Shown: positions 22,374 to 33,561, counted from the first letter of the stretch. The stretch: DNA of 64,000 nucleotides from Chaenocephalus aceratus (GCA_023974075.1 CM043798.1:8387673-8451672), one strand, 5' to 3'. Program-made: numbers and translations. Notes: generated by a model from the letters alone, not told the origin.

Positions 22374-23125
22374 TAGGGAATGCTCCGGCATTGGGACAAA
22401 ATTAACATGGGATCACTCCGGTCATTGTACATACTTCGTCTCACTGGAATATTAACGGTCAAATTGAATACAACATCGACCCAATTTATCCGGTCAATGA
22501 CGGGAGAGTTTTGAAAGTGACAAAACACTGTTTTCACACATTTAAAAACACTTAAACAATTGAACAATGTTTATCCAGGATTCAGGCACCTTCCCTGGCT
22601 TGTAAAATGTGGTGATGCGCCCTGGAGGTACCATACTATTTAAAACATGTATACCCAGGATTCAATCACTTTTCCTGGCTTGCAAAGTGCTGTGAAGCAG
22701 CCTGTTCTCTGGGTGCAGTCTGGGTGTGCATGGAGGGGTTTAGTCCGTGTGAGGAGTGCTCAAGTGTGGGAGGATGTGTAAGGCAGAGGAGGGTAAAAAA
22801 AAAGTTAAAGTGTGAACCTCCAGCAGGGCAGGTGGTGCTGTGAATAAGGACGAATATGGATGCCGATGGGCGGACGATAAAGAACCGCAAACTCCACCCC
22901 CCCTTTAAGGTTCCCAGGGGCACGAGGTTCTTGAGGGTGTGATCATCTGGGTTTAGTCCTTGGGGGAGTGCTTAAGTTCGGGGGCCCGGGGACCCAAGGT
23001 GCGCAAGGTTATGGAAGTACGCATGTCAGGGAGCGATGCTGGAGGTGCTTAGTCCGTGATTTGGGGGTCTTGGAGCAGCCACAGAGAGGTGGTTTTCGCG
23101 CTCTGTTTCCTGGTAGTGTGAAATA
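22374..23125. other. Foreign insertion/replacement inside the gypsy pol gene
   Basis: About 750 bases with no similarity to pol in any frame I can see. It contains two similar halves of a short repeat (CCAGGATTCAGGCACCTTCCCTGGCTTG at 22577 and CCAGGATTCAATCACTTTTCCTGGCTTG at 22651) and GGTTTAGTCC repeats. It replaces the reverse transcriptase C-terminus, RNase H and the integrase start. Confidence 0.6.
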
Positions 23126-23129
23126 GCCT

Positions 23130-24072
23130 GTTTGCTCATGTCAGCAAGTTCACATGCCATCCGGGGGTCCGACATACAATGTTTGCCATAAAACAGCGGT
23201 TCTGGTGGCCGGCCATGAAAAAAGAGGTCTCGTCCCAGGCCCAGATGGGTCTGCTCCAGCCCCTCCCAGTGCCTCAGCGACCATGGTCGCACATCTCCAT
23301 GGACTTTGTGACTGGACGACTGCCCTCCAAAGGTAACACTACCGTCCTGACCGTTTCTCAAAGATGGCACATTTCATTCCTCTGCTCACACTTCCCTCTG
23401 CCAAGAAGACGGCAGAGGTCATGTTAACTCACGTGTTCAGAATCCATGGTTTCCCCAGTGACATAGTCTCCGACAGAGGACCACAGTTCATTTCCAACTT
23501 CTGGAAGGAGTTTTGCCAGCTCCTCTGTGCCACCGTCGGCTTATCTTCCGGTTATCACCCGCAGTCCAACGGTCAGACAGAGCGCCTGAACCAAGACCTC
23601 GAAACATGCCTCAGGTGCCCCTTGTCCCAGAAGCAGACCACTTGGAGCGATCACCTTACCTGGGTAGAGTATGCCCACAACACTCTCCCCTCGGCTGCCA
23701 TGGGTCTTTCCCCTTTCCAGTGTGCTAACGGGTACCAGCCTCCTCTCTTCCCTGCTAATGAGGAAGAAGTCAAAGTTCCATCCGCGCACGCCATGGTCCG
23801 GCACTGTCGGCGGGTTTGGGCCGGTGCTCGACAGGCGCTACTCCGGACCTCGACCCGGATGAAGTCAGCGGCGGATCGTCACAGGTGTGCGGCCCCCCTT
23901 TACAGGGCGGGCCAGAAAGCCTGGCTCTCCACCAAGGATCTACCCCTACACGTTCACTCCAAGAAGTTGGCACCGAGGTTTGTGGGTCCGTTCCCAATTT
24001 CAAGAGTCATTAACCCTGTCTCTGTGCGCCTCAAACTCCCCAGATCTTTGAGGGTCCATCCCACGTTATATT
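23130..24072 (+). pseudogene. Ty3/gypsy integrase, deleted and frameshifted
   Basis: The sequence resumes with CHPGVRHTMFAIKQRFWWPAM, then skips directly to GLLQPLPVPQRPWSHISMDF, so the second half of the zinc-binding domain is deleted. The catalytic D-D-E is visible: SMDFVTG, SDRGPQF and the E in [11 protein letters not shown] frameshift near 23355-23365 separates the first Asp from the rest. The longest clean frame (from ATG 23364) gives [19 protein letters not shown] onward. Similarity stops at RVHPTLYF (~24072), before any chromodomain. Confidence 0.85.
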
Positions 24073-24310
24073 TCACACAGGCTCCGCCCTCTACTGGACT
24101 CTATGGGTACTACTCTCTATCATGCTGTGCATGCTTTCACCTACTGAGTTTACGTAGACGTAGCCGGCCAATCGGGGCGAGCCTACCTGAATGCGCGCTC
24201 AGGCCCACAGTATATAAAGGCGACTACACCCGCCGCCCACTATCCTTTTTCTCTTCAGACGAGCTGACAACCGAAGAGTTAAACGAACGAAGATTAGAAA
24301 ATTAGAAGGA
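24073..24310 (+). promoter_or_regulatory. Promoter/leader of a second, DIRS-like element
   Basis: Immediately after the gypsy break comes CCAATCGGGGCGAGCC, a TATA box (ACAGTATATAAAGGCG, ~24207-24222), a CGCCGCCC initiator area and a purine-rich leader ending AAAATGG at 24313. This arrangement fits the start of a DIRS-type retrotransposon. Confidence 0.4.
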
Positions 24311-24313
24311 AAA

Positions 24314-24715
24314 ATGGACTCACCATTACTGGAAGCTCGGCCATGCACCTGCCCTGGTTTGATCGCGGGCGCCGGTCTCCACCACATCTGCTTAGAGTGT
24401 TTGGGGGACCAGGATATGGCCGAGGCGGTGCCATTCACGTCGCCATTCACGTCGCCATTCCAGCGGGGCAGATGGCTCCGTTTGCCATTGTCGGGCACTT
24501 CCGGGTCCGGTCCATGGAGGTCCACCGCCCTAGGTGATGACCATGGCGGCAGAGCGCAGCTGCTTCCAGCAGGCAGCAGGCTGGGCAGGGAGCTAAAAAC
24601 AGCTCTGCCACGCTACCGCGTGACAAGAAGACTGAAAATAAACATGGGTGTGTTGGGCATCTCCCTCATTGCTGGAGATGCCCCCACCTCACCAGATCAG
24701 AGCGATTATTTGTAG
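24314..24715 (+). pseudogene. Probable DIRS-like Gag N-terminus
   Basis: A 133-codon ORF starts MDSPLLEARPCTCPGLIAGA, followed by a histidine/cysteine segment (GLHHICLECLGDQDMAEA). The C-x-C...H-x-x-C-L-x-C-L-G arrangement resembles the N-terminal cysteine motif I know from fish DIRS1-like Gag proteins. Nothing after ~residue 60 is recognisable. No tyrosine recombinase or reverse transcriptase follows, so only a 5' fragment is present. A moderate-confidence family call. Confidence 0.45.
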
Positions 24716-25044
24716 CTTGATCGTGGCCGCCGCCGTTGTCTGCCGTGTGATATCCCGGTGAGGGATCACGCCGCATGGCACTTTCCAAAAGGACTGTGTT
24801 GTTGATCTCCCGGGCCGGGAGCCCCCGTGTTTATGGAAGGGCTCTTTGGATCGATCTCCTTGGTTACGTGGGTGAGGAGCGAGGAGTAGTCGCAGCGTGG
24901 CTGCTTCTTGCTCATCCCCAGAGGAAATAACACTGTCCCACACTCCCCGCCCCCTCTGTAAACTCCAGTATAGGAGCCAGCAGGTGGGCGCGTGCACGTG
25001 AGTGGAATAAACCGAAGTGCTGTCAAAACACAGTGCGGGTTCAA

Positions 25045-25770
25045 GAGAGAGTGATGTGTGTGTGTGTGTGTGAGAAATGCATTCAGTGAAAACGATTGCA
25101 TTTATCCCAGAGTAAGAGTCATCTCTCTCCACATTTCCACGTTTCACCATAATGTCCGTTTCAAAGAGACGGCATTAGGACAGAGCCACGGCCCCACGGG
25201 AGCTTGCCGCGGTGCGTTCAAGGACCTCAGTAGAAAATCTGCCCTTTTCTGTGTCAGCCCCCATGGCAAAAACTCCCTTCTTTGGCAGCGGAGTAGGCCA
25301 CCAGAGAATACTACAGCTTCTTAGCTTTGGCTCCACAGCTGCTGGCATGTCCCCTGAACACAGTTTTGTGGGGAATGGAAGCCCCACAAAAGCTGTGTAC
25401 TGACAGAGTAGAAGGGCAGGACACTGAGACTGGGTTACTCACTCAAGCTTTGCAGCGTCCCTCCTCCATTCAGGGGCAATAGAGAGTCAAATCTATCATC
25501 CTGGGAGGAGATAGGTTTCCTTTCAACAGGAAGTCGAAAAGAGGCCCTGTTGCATGAACGTATTGTTATATAGTCGACGTATTGTAACCCTAGGGCTAGA
25601 TAGTGATATGTGTGTGAAAAATGCATTTAGTAAAAACTATGGCATTTATCCTAGAGTAAGAGTCATCTCTCTCCACATTCCACATTTCCCCATAATGTCC
25701 GTTTCAAAGAGACGGCATTATGATGACCCCCCCCCCCGTGCGTTCATGGACAGTAGAAGCTCTTATTAAA
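25045..25770 (+). repeat. Repeat with two ~150-bp direct copies (25075-25200 and 25618-25770)
   Basis: Both copies carry ATTTATCC(C/T)AGAGTAAGAGTCATCTCTCTCCACATT, then CATAATGTCCGTTTCAAAGAGACGGCATTA. Between them lie GAACGTATTGTTATATAGTCGACGTATTGTAACCCTAGGG and the 25210-25400 block. These could be terminal repeats of the DIRS-like element or a separate family. A C(9) run occurs at 25727. Confidence 0.55.
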
Positions 25771-26104
25771 ACGGCACTTTCTCACCGGAGTACTTTTCCC
25801 CGTCATTCTTAAATACCGATACTAATGAAACGGAGGAATCGTAACATTTTTAACGGCAGGGTATCGCGGTACCTTTCAAATATCCGTACACCGTGCAACA
25901 CTAGTTCATTTAGTTTGAACATTTATTGACACATGCCATATGATAAGGTGCATGAACACCTGAAATCACAGCTGACTGCAGGAGAGAGGAGAACCATTTT
26001 AAAGTTTGTCTGCAGCACGGTGATTGGCTGCTGGAGAATGAGGTGAAATGTAATAGGTTAAAGAGAATGCCTGTGATGAGCTGATTATATGCAGCTGCGG
26101 AGTG

Positions 26105-26556
26105 AATGTATATGGTGGGACCCCTGGCGGGACAGGCGTAGACGGAACTCTGGACAGAACATGGGCTGGTGTCAGTGGGACCCCGGACGGAGCAAGAGCT
26201 GGTGTCGACGGGACCTCCAACATGACAGGACATGGTGTTGGCAGGAAATCCGGCAGAGCAGGTGTCGGCGGAACCCCCAACAAGACAGGATATGGTGTTG
26301 GCAGGAAACCCGGCAGAGCAGGTGTCAGCGGGACCCCCAACAGGACAGGATATGGTGTTGGCAGGAAACCCGGCGGAGCACGTGTCGGCAGGACCTCCAA
26401 CAGGACAGGATATGGTGTTGGCAGGAAACCCGGCAGAGCAGGTGTCGGCGGGACCCCCAACAGGACAGGTTCAGGTCTTGGCAGCACCCTCAGCGGAACC
26501 CCCAACGACACAGGACATGGAGTTGGCAGGACCCCCGACGAAACAGGTGTCGGCAC
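26105..26556 (-). repeat. 60-bp minisatellite, Pro-rich when read on the minus strand
   Basis: A 60-base unit (GGATATGGTGTTGGCAGGAA...CCCCCAACAGGACA) repeats about four times between 26229 and 26468, with degenerate copies on both sides. Since 60 is a multiple of three, several frames stay open. The minus frame (25999-26556, 185 codons) reads LPTPYPVLLGVPPTPALPGF repeats, which recall the VPLGV-P-TPCPVP style at 4490-4560. It may therefore derive from the proline-rich interior of the LTR element family. Confidence 0.8.
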
Positions 26557-26639
26557 TCAATCAAAGCGAGAGGGATTCTGCACATAATAGCATAGCCTCG
26601 TGAGTACAAGTAGCTTACTTCTGGGTCTCTGTGTTTCAT

Positions 26640-26730
26640 TCAAGCTCTGCTCTGTGTGTGTGTGGCACGAGCCATTTTGTGTGCGTGCGCGAGCGAGCGA
26701 GAGAGAGAGCTCGTGCACCGGTGGGTATCT
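26640..26730. other. CpG/GA-rich segment
   Basis: GTGTGTGCGTGCGCGAGCGAGCGAGAGAGAGAGCTC, a simple-sequence patch followed by a GCTAGC-rich repeat (TTAGCATCTGGTGCTAGCTAGC). The same repeat text recurs near 7730, 30635 and 31530 (the last inverted). Confidence 0.6.
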
Positions 26731-26939
26731 ACTGGAGATCGTTGTGGTTAGCATCTGGTGCTAGCTAGCCAAGCTAACGGATATAAGGAGCTTTTTCAAC
26801 AACAAGGTGGAGGGAGAACTCTCTCCTGTCAGACTGAGAGTCTCAGATAACCTCAGCTCAGGTGAAGTGAAGGACTCTCAGTGTTTAGATAGTTAACTTT
26901 AGTCTAGTTATCTCAGTGGGTCTCAAACGGTTTGTTTTA

Positions 26940-27185
26940 AAAGGGGAGTGATTTGTAAAATATCTATAAAGAAATAGAAAATCTGTTTACAGTTCTGTTT
27001 CATATGGGTGTTGAGAGATGTATCCATAGATCTATTAATGTTGCTCTCAAAGTGCTCCAGATTGATGCTTTTAACTTCAATATTTAAAAAAAATCTTCCC
27101 GGGGAAACATGCCCCCGGACCCCACTAGAGGAGGTGAGGTCCCTCCTAGAGGAGGTGAGGTCCACCCCCCACTTGTAAAAATATC
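26940..27185 (-). repeat. Dispersed repeat family, copy 3 of 4
   Basis: Reverse complement of the 7262-7500 family: AAATCTGTTTACAGTTCTGTTTCATATG, CCATAGATCT, TTGATGCTTTTAACTTCAATATTT, ending in tandem GAGGTGAGGTCC units at 27130-27165. Confidence 0.75.
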
Positions 27186-27520
27186 ACTTTACCCCTGCTT
27201 ATACCTACAGATGTAGCACTCCAGATCAGACTCACATGGGTGTGTCCCAGTCAAAAGCCCAGCGGATCCCAGTGGCTGGGGGTGTTGCCAAATTGCTAGA
27301 GGGCGTTGCCCAATTTCCCCATTTGTTCAATTACAGGATTTAACCATGAGATGGCGCTTCATTCACAAATACACAAAGACAACTGGGTGTTGTAGAACTT
27401 AGTCTGTTTGCAATGTTTGCAGCTCCGCAGTTGTGTTTTCTGAATACTGTAGCATTTAATCACTTATTTGTTTCTGTATGGTTTTCACAAGCTACTATAA
27501 TGAAAAAACATCAATATTTT

Positions 27521-28690
27521 ACATTACATTACATTACATTGCATTTAGCTGACGCTTTTATCCAAAGCGACTTACAATAAGTACATTCGACCAGGAAGAC
27601 ACAACCTTGAAGAAAACAGAATCATATAAGAACATCAGGTTTCAAAGAGCCAATCGTTTCAAGTGCTACTCAACTGGCTTTAGATAAGCCAGTCCTTTAT
27701 TAGTATATAAGTGCTCTGTTAGCAGTTCTTTGTTAGTCATTCTATCGCTCGAAGTGGAGTCGAAAGAGATGAGTTTTCAGTCTGCGCCGGAAGGTGTGTA
27801 AGCTTTCTGCGGTCCTGATTTCAATGGGGAGCTCATTCCACCATTTTGGAGCCAGGATAGCAAACCCACGTGTTTTTGCTGATGGGAACTTGGGTCCCCC
27901 TCGCAGCGAGGGTGCAGCGATTGGCTGATGCTGGGGTGTACGGATTAACCATGTCCTGGATGTAGGAAGGGCCAGATCCATTCGCAGCATGGTACGCAAG
28001 TACCAGTGTCTTGAAGTGGATTCTAGCAGTTACCGGAAGCCAGTGGAGGGAGCGGAGGAGCGGAGTGGTGTGGGAAAATTTTGGAAGGTTGAAGACCAGA
28101 CGAGCCGCTGCATTCTGGATGAGCTGCAGAGGTCGGATGGCACATGCAGGTAGACCAGCCAGGAGGGAGTTGCAGTAGTCTAGGCGTGAGGTGACGAGAG
28201 CCTGGACCAGAACCTGCGTCGATTTCTGGGTCAGCTGGGTCAACATTTTCCTGATGTTGAAAAGCGTGTATCTGCAGCAGCGGGTTGTAGCAGCGATGTT
28301 TGCAGTGAAGGACAGGTTGTTATCCAGGGTCACACCCAAATTCCTTGCAGTCTGGGTCGGGGAAACAACAGAGGGGCCGATGTTGATAGTCAGGTCAAGA
28401 GTGGGACAATCTTTTCCCGGAAGGAAAAGCACTTCAGTTTTGTCAAGGTTGAGCTTGAGATGATGAGCGGACATCCACTGAGAGATGTCAGCTAAACAAG
28501 CAGAGATGCGTGCGACGACCTGGGTCTCTGAGCGGGGAAAGGACAGAATTAATTGGGTGTCGTCAGCGTAGCAGTGGTATGAAAAACCATGCGGGCTAAT
28601 GACAGATCCGAGCGAGTTTGTGTACAGGGAGAAGAGGAGAGGACCAAGAACAGAGCCCTGAGGGACCCCTGTAGTTAATTGACAAGGGTC
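27521..28690 (-). mobile_element. L2-like LINE, 5'-truncated
   Basis: On the minus strand the element runs from the reverse transcriptase core (28690) to a 3' tail with GTCGCTTTGGATAAAAGCGTC and an (AATGT)n repeat at 27521-27545. Nothing upstream of the palm motifs remains, as usual for 5'-truncated LINEs. Confidence 0.88.
27742..28688 (-). pseudogene. L2-like reverse transcriptase, C-terminal part, frameshifted
   Basis: Motif B ([13 protein letters not shown] type) is followed by motif [13 protein letters not shown], with the catalytic YADD intact. Then come [35 protein letters not shown] and [14 protein letters not shown] (thumb and C-terminal region). The main frame from 28474 ends at 27833. 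The true C-terminus ([20 protein letters not shown] to RLKTHLFRLHF) is in another frame ending at 27742, so there is one frameshift near 27880-27930. Endonuclease and fingers are missing. Confidence 0.9.
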
Positions 28691-28794
28691 AAATAAAGTA
28701 TATAGTTTGCTTTATGCAGTATATTTCTTGTAATATTGTGGGGTGTTTTTACACAGTACAGTAGATTGAAGTAAATCAACTTATACATTAAGAT

Positions 28795-28960
28795 AACATA
28801 AGATGGACCTTTCTTAATCCCGTGGGGAAATTCAGTAGTTCAAACAGCAACAGGGTGAGAGTGAAAAACAGGACAGCACAGATTCACACAGATTAATAAA
28901 ATCAAAAATAAGATGAGCGATAAAAATAATAATAATGAGAAACTATGAAATAAGAAATGA
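28795..28960 (-). repeat. LINE 3'-tail-like fragment
   Basis: AAGATGGACCTTTCTTAATCCCGTGGGGAAATTCAG resembles the complement of a common teleost LINE 3' end. AT-rich DNA follows. Confidence 0.45.
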
Positions 28961-29760
28961 ATAAAACTAAAATGTAATTATCATGTAATTATCATATTAT
29001 AATGTATTTTATTATTAAGTAATTTAGGGGTGTAACGGTATCAGGCCCGCCTTAACCTGCCATCAGGCCCTGGGGTTGATGGTTTTGTAGGCCCCCTATT
29101 TAAACAACAAATCAAAGTCATGTATAGCCTCAGCAGGCTCTGTGATCGCACTTCTCCACTCTGCTCTACGCGCGCCTGGTCCTCTCCTCCAGATGAGTGA
29201 CGTATCGGGCCTCCCTCATGTATTTGTCCGGTTGCCGTTGGCTCCCCTCCACGTAGTAAGTCCTCGTCGTCCTCTCCATCTCCTCCGACAGATAATGTCC
29301 CTCCTGTCTGTTTTTCCTCTCTCGCTATCAGAACCAGACGGCCTACTTGGCTCCGAGGCCCCGCGGCCGGCACCGCTGCCGCTCGGTACAGAACTCATCT
29401 GTCCTTCCTCCTCATCCTGGCCTACAGGTTTAAAATAACCTGTAAGCTTCGAAATTGTTTGTAATAGCTGCTTGTCTCGAAACTACTTTTCCCTCAACAA
29501 TTTCCTTTCCCGAGCGCCACTCTCAAACCTTTTCTTCTCAAACCTTTTCTCCTAAACAACCTTCATCTGTCACTCAATCACTCACAATTTGAATATGTCA
29601 CATGTGAAACATATTCTCATTCTGATTGGCTGTTAAGTGGTGCCCACTGACTGTTTCGGAGTCATCTCTGGAATCCATCGATCTGATTGATTAGCGGAGC
29701 AAATTATGAAAATACTACGGAGGGAAGATATTTTCGTTTGGATTACTGGTCTGGGGGAAG

Positions 29761-29763
<3 letters not shown>

Positions 29764-29815
<52 letters not shown>
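29764..29815 (+). repeat. (GT)n microsatellite
   Basis: About 52 bases of pure GT, followed by a duplicated TAATTTTGCGTTTG. Confidence 0.95.
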
Positions 29816-29818
<3 letters not shown>

Positions 29819-30189
29819 TTTGCGTTTGTAATTTTGCGTTTGTGTGTGTTGTGTTTGTTTCCCGGGCAAAACACTCACGAGAAACACCGGCTGTTGTTAT
29901 GCCTGCTGTGACGTCAAGTTACTCCGTTCTCCGCTTGTAATTATGCCGTTACAAGTAGGGATGCACGATAATTATCAGCCCGATAATTATCGGCCCGATA
30001 ATTATCGGTCCGATATTAGGAATTATGACGTCATCCCGATAAACCCGATACCAGTATTAATAGCCCCGATAATATACAATATATGTTTTGGGTAAAAAAA
30101 AAGAAAAGAATGAGTGTGGGTGGATTGGGATGAGGGGCGCTTGTTTTTCACTCGGCTCCTCCCGTTTTGCCAGTACTGTGGTATTAGTG

Positions 30190-31143
30190 CAGGGGTGGGG
30201 AACCTCCGGCCTCCGGGCCGTATACGGCCCGCGAGACAATTTGGTACGGCCCTCGAGGTAATTTATAAACACACGCAAAAAATAAAAAAATGAAAGAAAT
30301 TTAGACCGCAAAAAAATTAAACAAATGAGTGCCTGTTTTTCCTGGCCAAGGTCAGGGTCCTTGAACACAACACAAGCCTAACGTGTCATCACCATAGACT
30401 GTATATATAAGGTCATCACGTGGTATATGTCTCGACTGACAGGGGTGCAGTTCTGACGGAGAGCACCAGAACGCCACTCCAGCACTTCAGAAATTGCAGT
30501 ACCGATAAGTCCGTACACATGCCGCAGTTTCTGCGTGTCTGTGTCTTTAGCTGAAAGCCCAGTGGCGATCTGCTCATCTGTCACACTGATCAGACAGTCA
30601 ATAACTGTGTTGTTATCATTAGCATCTGGTTAGCTAGCTATGCTAACGAATATAAGAAGCTTTTTCTACAACCAGTGAGGTAAAGGCACATCTTTATATG
30701 ATCATTATAGTTATAAAAAAAATAAGAGAATAAAGTAAACAGGTATAAAATACTATATGACAGTTATTAATAAAGAAGAATACAGTTTGAAAGGGGAGTG
30801 ATTTGTCAAATATCCATAAATTAAAAGAAAATCTGCTTACAGTTGTGTTTGGGTGTTGAGAGATGTGTCCATAGATCTCCTAATGTTGCTCTCAAAGTGC
30901 ACCAGATTGATGCTTTTAACTTCAACATTTAAAAAAAAATCTTCCCAGGGGAGCACGCCACACCCTGCACGTGCATGCATACGCGAGTCATGGTGAGATA
31001 TCTGGATTAAGAGGTTGCTTTTTCTGAAATGAATGGGCTGTGATTTTAGTTTTTTTAAGCAGAGGTCAATAACTTGTACGGCCCTCTGAGGATATTGTAA
31101 AAATTGAAATGGCCCTTGAGAGGAAAAAGGTTCCCCACCCCTG
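30190..31143. mobile_element. Fourth-layer non-autonomous hAT, perfect 8-bp duplication TATTAGTG
   Basis: The ends are CAGGGGTGGGGAACCTCCGGCC and GGTTCCCCACCCCTG. TATTAGTG flanks it exactly (30182-30189, 31144-31151). The interior carries dispersed-repeat copy 4. A related left end occurs at 43988. No transposase. Confidence 0.92.
30783..30965 (-). repeat. Dispersed repeat family, copy 4 of 4
   Basis: Reverse complement of the 7262-7500 text, from GGGGAGTGATTTGTCAAATATCCATAAA to TTTAACTTCAACATTT and AATCTTCCCAGGGGAGCA. Confidence 0.75.
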
Positions 31144-31280
31144 TATTAGTGGTTTAGGAAGAGGGGAGTTCTTCACAAATCCAGCGCTCCCTAATACTTC
31201 GAACCTGATCAGTCACCTGAAACATCGCCATCGCTACGATGGTGTGTTAAAAGCGTACGAAGACAATAATACAATACAAA

Positions 31281-31289
31281 GTGTGTGTG

Positions 31290-31322
<33 letters not shown>
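31281..31322 (+). repeat. (GT)n/(GTGC)n microsatellite
   Basis: GTGTGTGTGT followed by about eight GCGT units. Confidence 0.95.
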
Positions 31323-31920
31323 TGGAGCTATGTGCAACTCAAGGCATATGCTCGAACCGGAGCTGCCTGGAAGCTGCAATCATGTTCATGTATCCGTGCT
31401 GAGTGTGCTGACTTTTCGTACAATGTCCCGCTGTCTGGCTTCCTGCATAAAGTCAAGTGCTCGGCGCAGTTGTGGCGAAATGTCGCTCCTCTGTTTTCAT
31501 TTAAACAGCTCCTTATATCCGTTAGCGCAGCTAGCTAGCACCAGATGCTAACAACAACAATGCACGTAAGGTCTCTGTGACGGAGCGGGTCACATATGGC
31601 GCATTTCCACTGCAGCGGGTAGCCCCGTTTAAGCGTCCTGAACCGTCCTCAAGCGGCCAGGCCAGTTTTTGGTGGCATTTCCATATAGCCTAGTACCGGC
31701 TAGCGGGTACTTTTTCCCTTTTTTTCCGGCCCCATAAAATCGTGGTTCTTTTTTATCAGACCAGGCCAGGGCTGTGACGTCAACACTCTCGACTGCTGAT
31801 TGGTCAGAGAGAATCGTCACAAGATCGCGCGCGAGTTCATCCCTAGCGTCGCATATATATTTAGAAGCAAGCTTGCAGCATTTTTATAAACAGCATTTTG
31901 TAAACGGAGGAGCTACAAAA

Positions 31921-33561
31921 ATGTCTACGTTTGTTAAGAAAAGCTCACCGTGGTCGACCGAGGAGGTGACGACGTTCCTTCATCTCATTGGGGATGATAA
32001 AATCCAGCGGGAGCTAGACGGAACAACAAGAAATGTAAAAGTGTTTCAGGATGTCTCTGTCTGCACAGATGTCCGAACGCGGATTTTCGAGGACTTTCCT
32101 GCAGTGTAGGGAAAAACTTAAAAAGATGAAGAGTGAATATCGCCTAATAAAGGACAACAATAACACGAGTGGTGCGGGTCGCAAACAATGGAAGTGGTTC
32201 GACTTGTTGGACCAGATTTACGACCACAGACCGGCCAACGTTGGGAGGGAGGCCTGGAATCTGCAACGGCTTTACTGGAGTCCCTGCAAGGTACGCTCAC
32301 TTCTAACAAAGAAGTCTATTTTATCCTTACATTAATGTTCGACAACCCATGCTTTTATGGAGCCCCGAAGAGCTACATAGCTAGCTAAGGCAGATAGCCT
32401 AGGCAGATAGCCTTAGCTAGAGCTATTGTTTGCTAACACCATATGTGCCATTGTTTACGTTCAGTTTTTCTTTTCTATAGTTGTTATTGCTATTTAGTAT
32501 TGTGCTGCAGTAGTCTATTGTTTGCTAACACCATATGTGCCATTGTTTACGTTCAGTTTTTCTTTTCTATAGTTGTTATTGCTATTTAGTATTGTGCTGC
32601 AGTAGTCTATTGTTTGCTAACACCATATGTGCCATTGTTTACGTTCAGTTTTTCTTTTCTATAGTTGTTGTTGCTATTTAGTATTGTGCTGCAGTAGTTT
32701 GTGGAATTAACAAGTCATTTTGCTGTTCTAGATGATTACATTGGGACTTGTGAGGAGGAACATTCCCGAACAACGGGTGATGGCAGTGTTCCGTCCACTT
32801 CGTCATTGAATCCAGAACGGACCCCAGCTCGACCACAGACACCAGCCGAAGACCCTAACCCGACTCAACCACCAACACCGAGTGCCATCACGACACCGCA
32901 GCGTGTGGTTCTAGGTAAGAAATAGAAATGGCAAAACGACTGGAATTGTGTTTTGTTTTTTTAAACCTTGGATCATCCATCGTCAGTAATTAAAATAAGC
33001 TATACCACTGTGTGGAAATGCTCTGTTACAAGTAAAGTCTTAGCTAGTAAGCAGCTAGTACCGTTGTGTGTGACATCCAATCATATACATATATTTATAT
33101 TCATTATCAACAGGCTGGACATAATGTAATTCACTTTCACAATCACTGTAAACATCTAGGGCCAGAACTTTCTTTAGTTCACCTTACTGTTGTTCTGTTT
33201 ATACATGTTATTCTTATATCCTTGTGTGACCTGTACCTGTCCTGTGTTTTTTCCTTATTGCTAATTATTATTATCTTATTGTCACCCAGGCAAGAGGAAA
33301 CGAGGAGGAGAGGATCGGGCCCAGCAGGAACGGCACCATGAACAGCACATGGCCCAGCAGGAACGGCACCTGGACTGGGCCAAAGCGTCTGCTGAGCGGA
33401 GATGGGAGTTGGATGCGGCCTTGAGAAGGGAGAAGGTCGCCTTGAGAAGGGAGGAGGCCGCTCAAACAGAGACCTTCAACCTAGCCTTCCTGCGCACTCT
33501 TGGCGAGGTGCTAGGGGGACTGGGCAGCCGACGTGGCCCGTCTCCTCCTCGTCCAACTTAA
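31921..33561 (+). pseudogene. Harbinger Myb/SANT-like accessory protein, three exons, two frameshifts
   Basis: In Harbinger elements this partner binds DNA and helps bring the transposase to the nucleus and the element ends. Exon 1 (31921-32290) starts MSTFVKKSSPWSTEEVTTFL, a trihelix/Myb-like start, and ends CAAG|GTACGC. Exon 2 (32732-32914) follows TTCTAG and ends CTAG|GTAAGA. Exon 3 (33290-33561) follows CACCCAG, encodes GKRKRGGEDRAQQERHHEQH and a charged coiled-coil-like tail, and stops TAA. The three exon phases agree. Within exon 1 the conserved reading moves from frame 1 to frame 2 around 32045-32075 (to reach MSERGFSRTFLQCREKLKKM) and to frame 3 around 32245-32255 (to reach GLESATALLESLQ). 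Two indels therefore break it, or the assembly has errors. Confidence 0.8.
32424..32699 (+). repeat. Three tandem copies of a 92-bp unit in the Myb-gene intron
   Basis: TATTGTTTGCTAACACCATATGTGCC...GTGCTGCAGTAGT begins at 32424, 32516 and 32608, with almost no differences between copies, so the expansion is recent. It lies in intron 1 of the Myb-like gene and ends just before exon 2. Confidence 0.95.

Noticed and set aside
24689..25150. 153-codon minus ORF
   Set aside because: It crosses a simple (GT)n run and repeat junctions; no domain or composition suggests coding.
25999..26556. 185-codon proline-rich protein on the minus strand
   Set aside because: Same minisatellite; kept only as a repeat because nothing apart from repetition supports coding.
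26089..26603. Three overlapping plus-strand ORFs of 123-168 codons
   Set aside because: By-products of a 60-bp tandem repeat whose length is divisible by three.
31281..31402. Possible CRISPR-like or G-quadruplex array
   Set aside because: It is a plain (GT)n/(GTGC)n microsatellite without spacers; tandem repeats elsewhere in the window also lack unique spacers.
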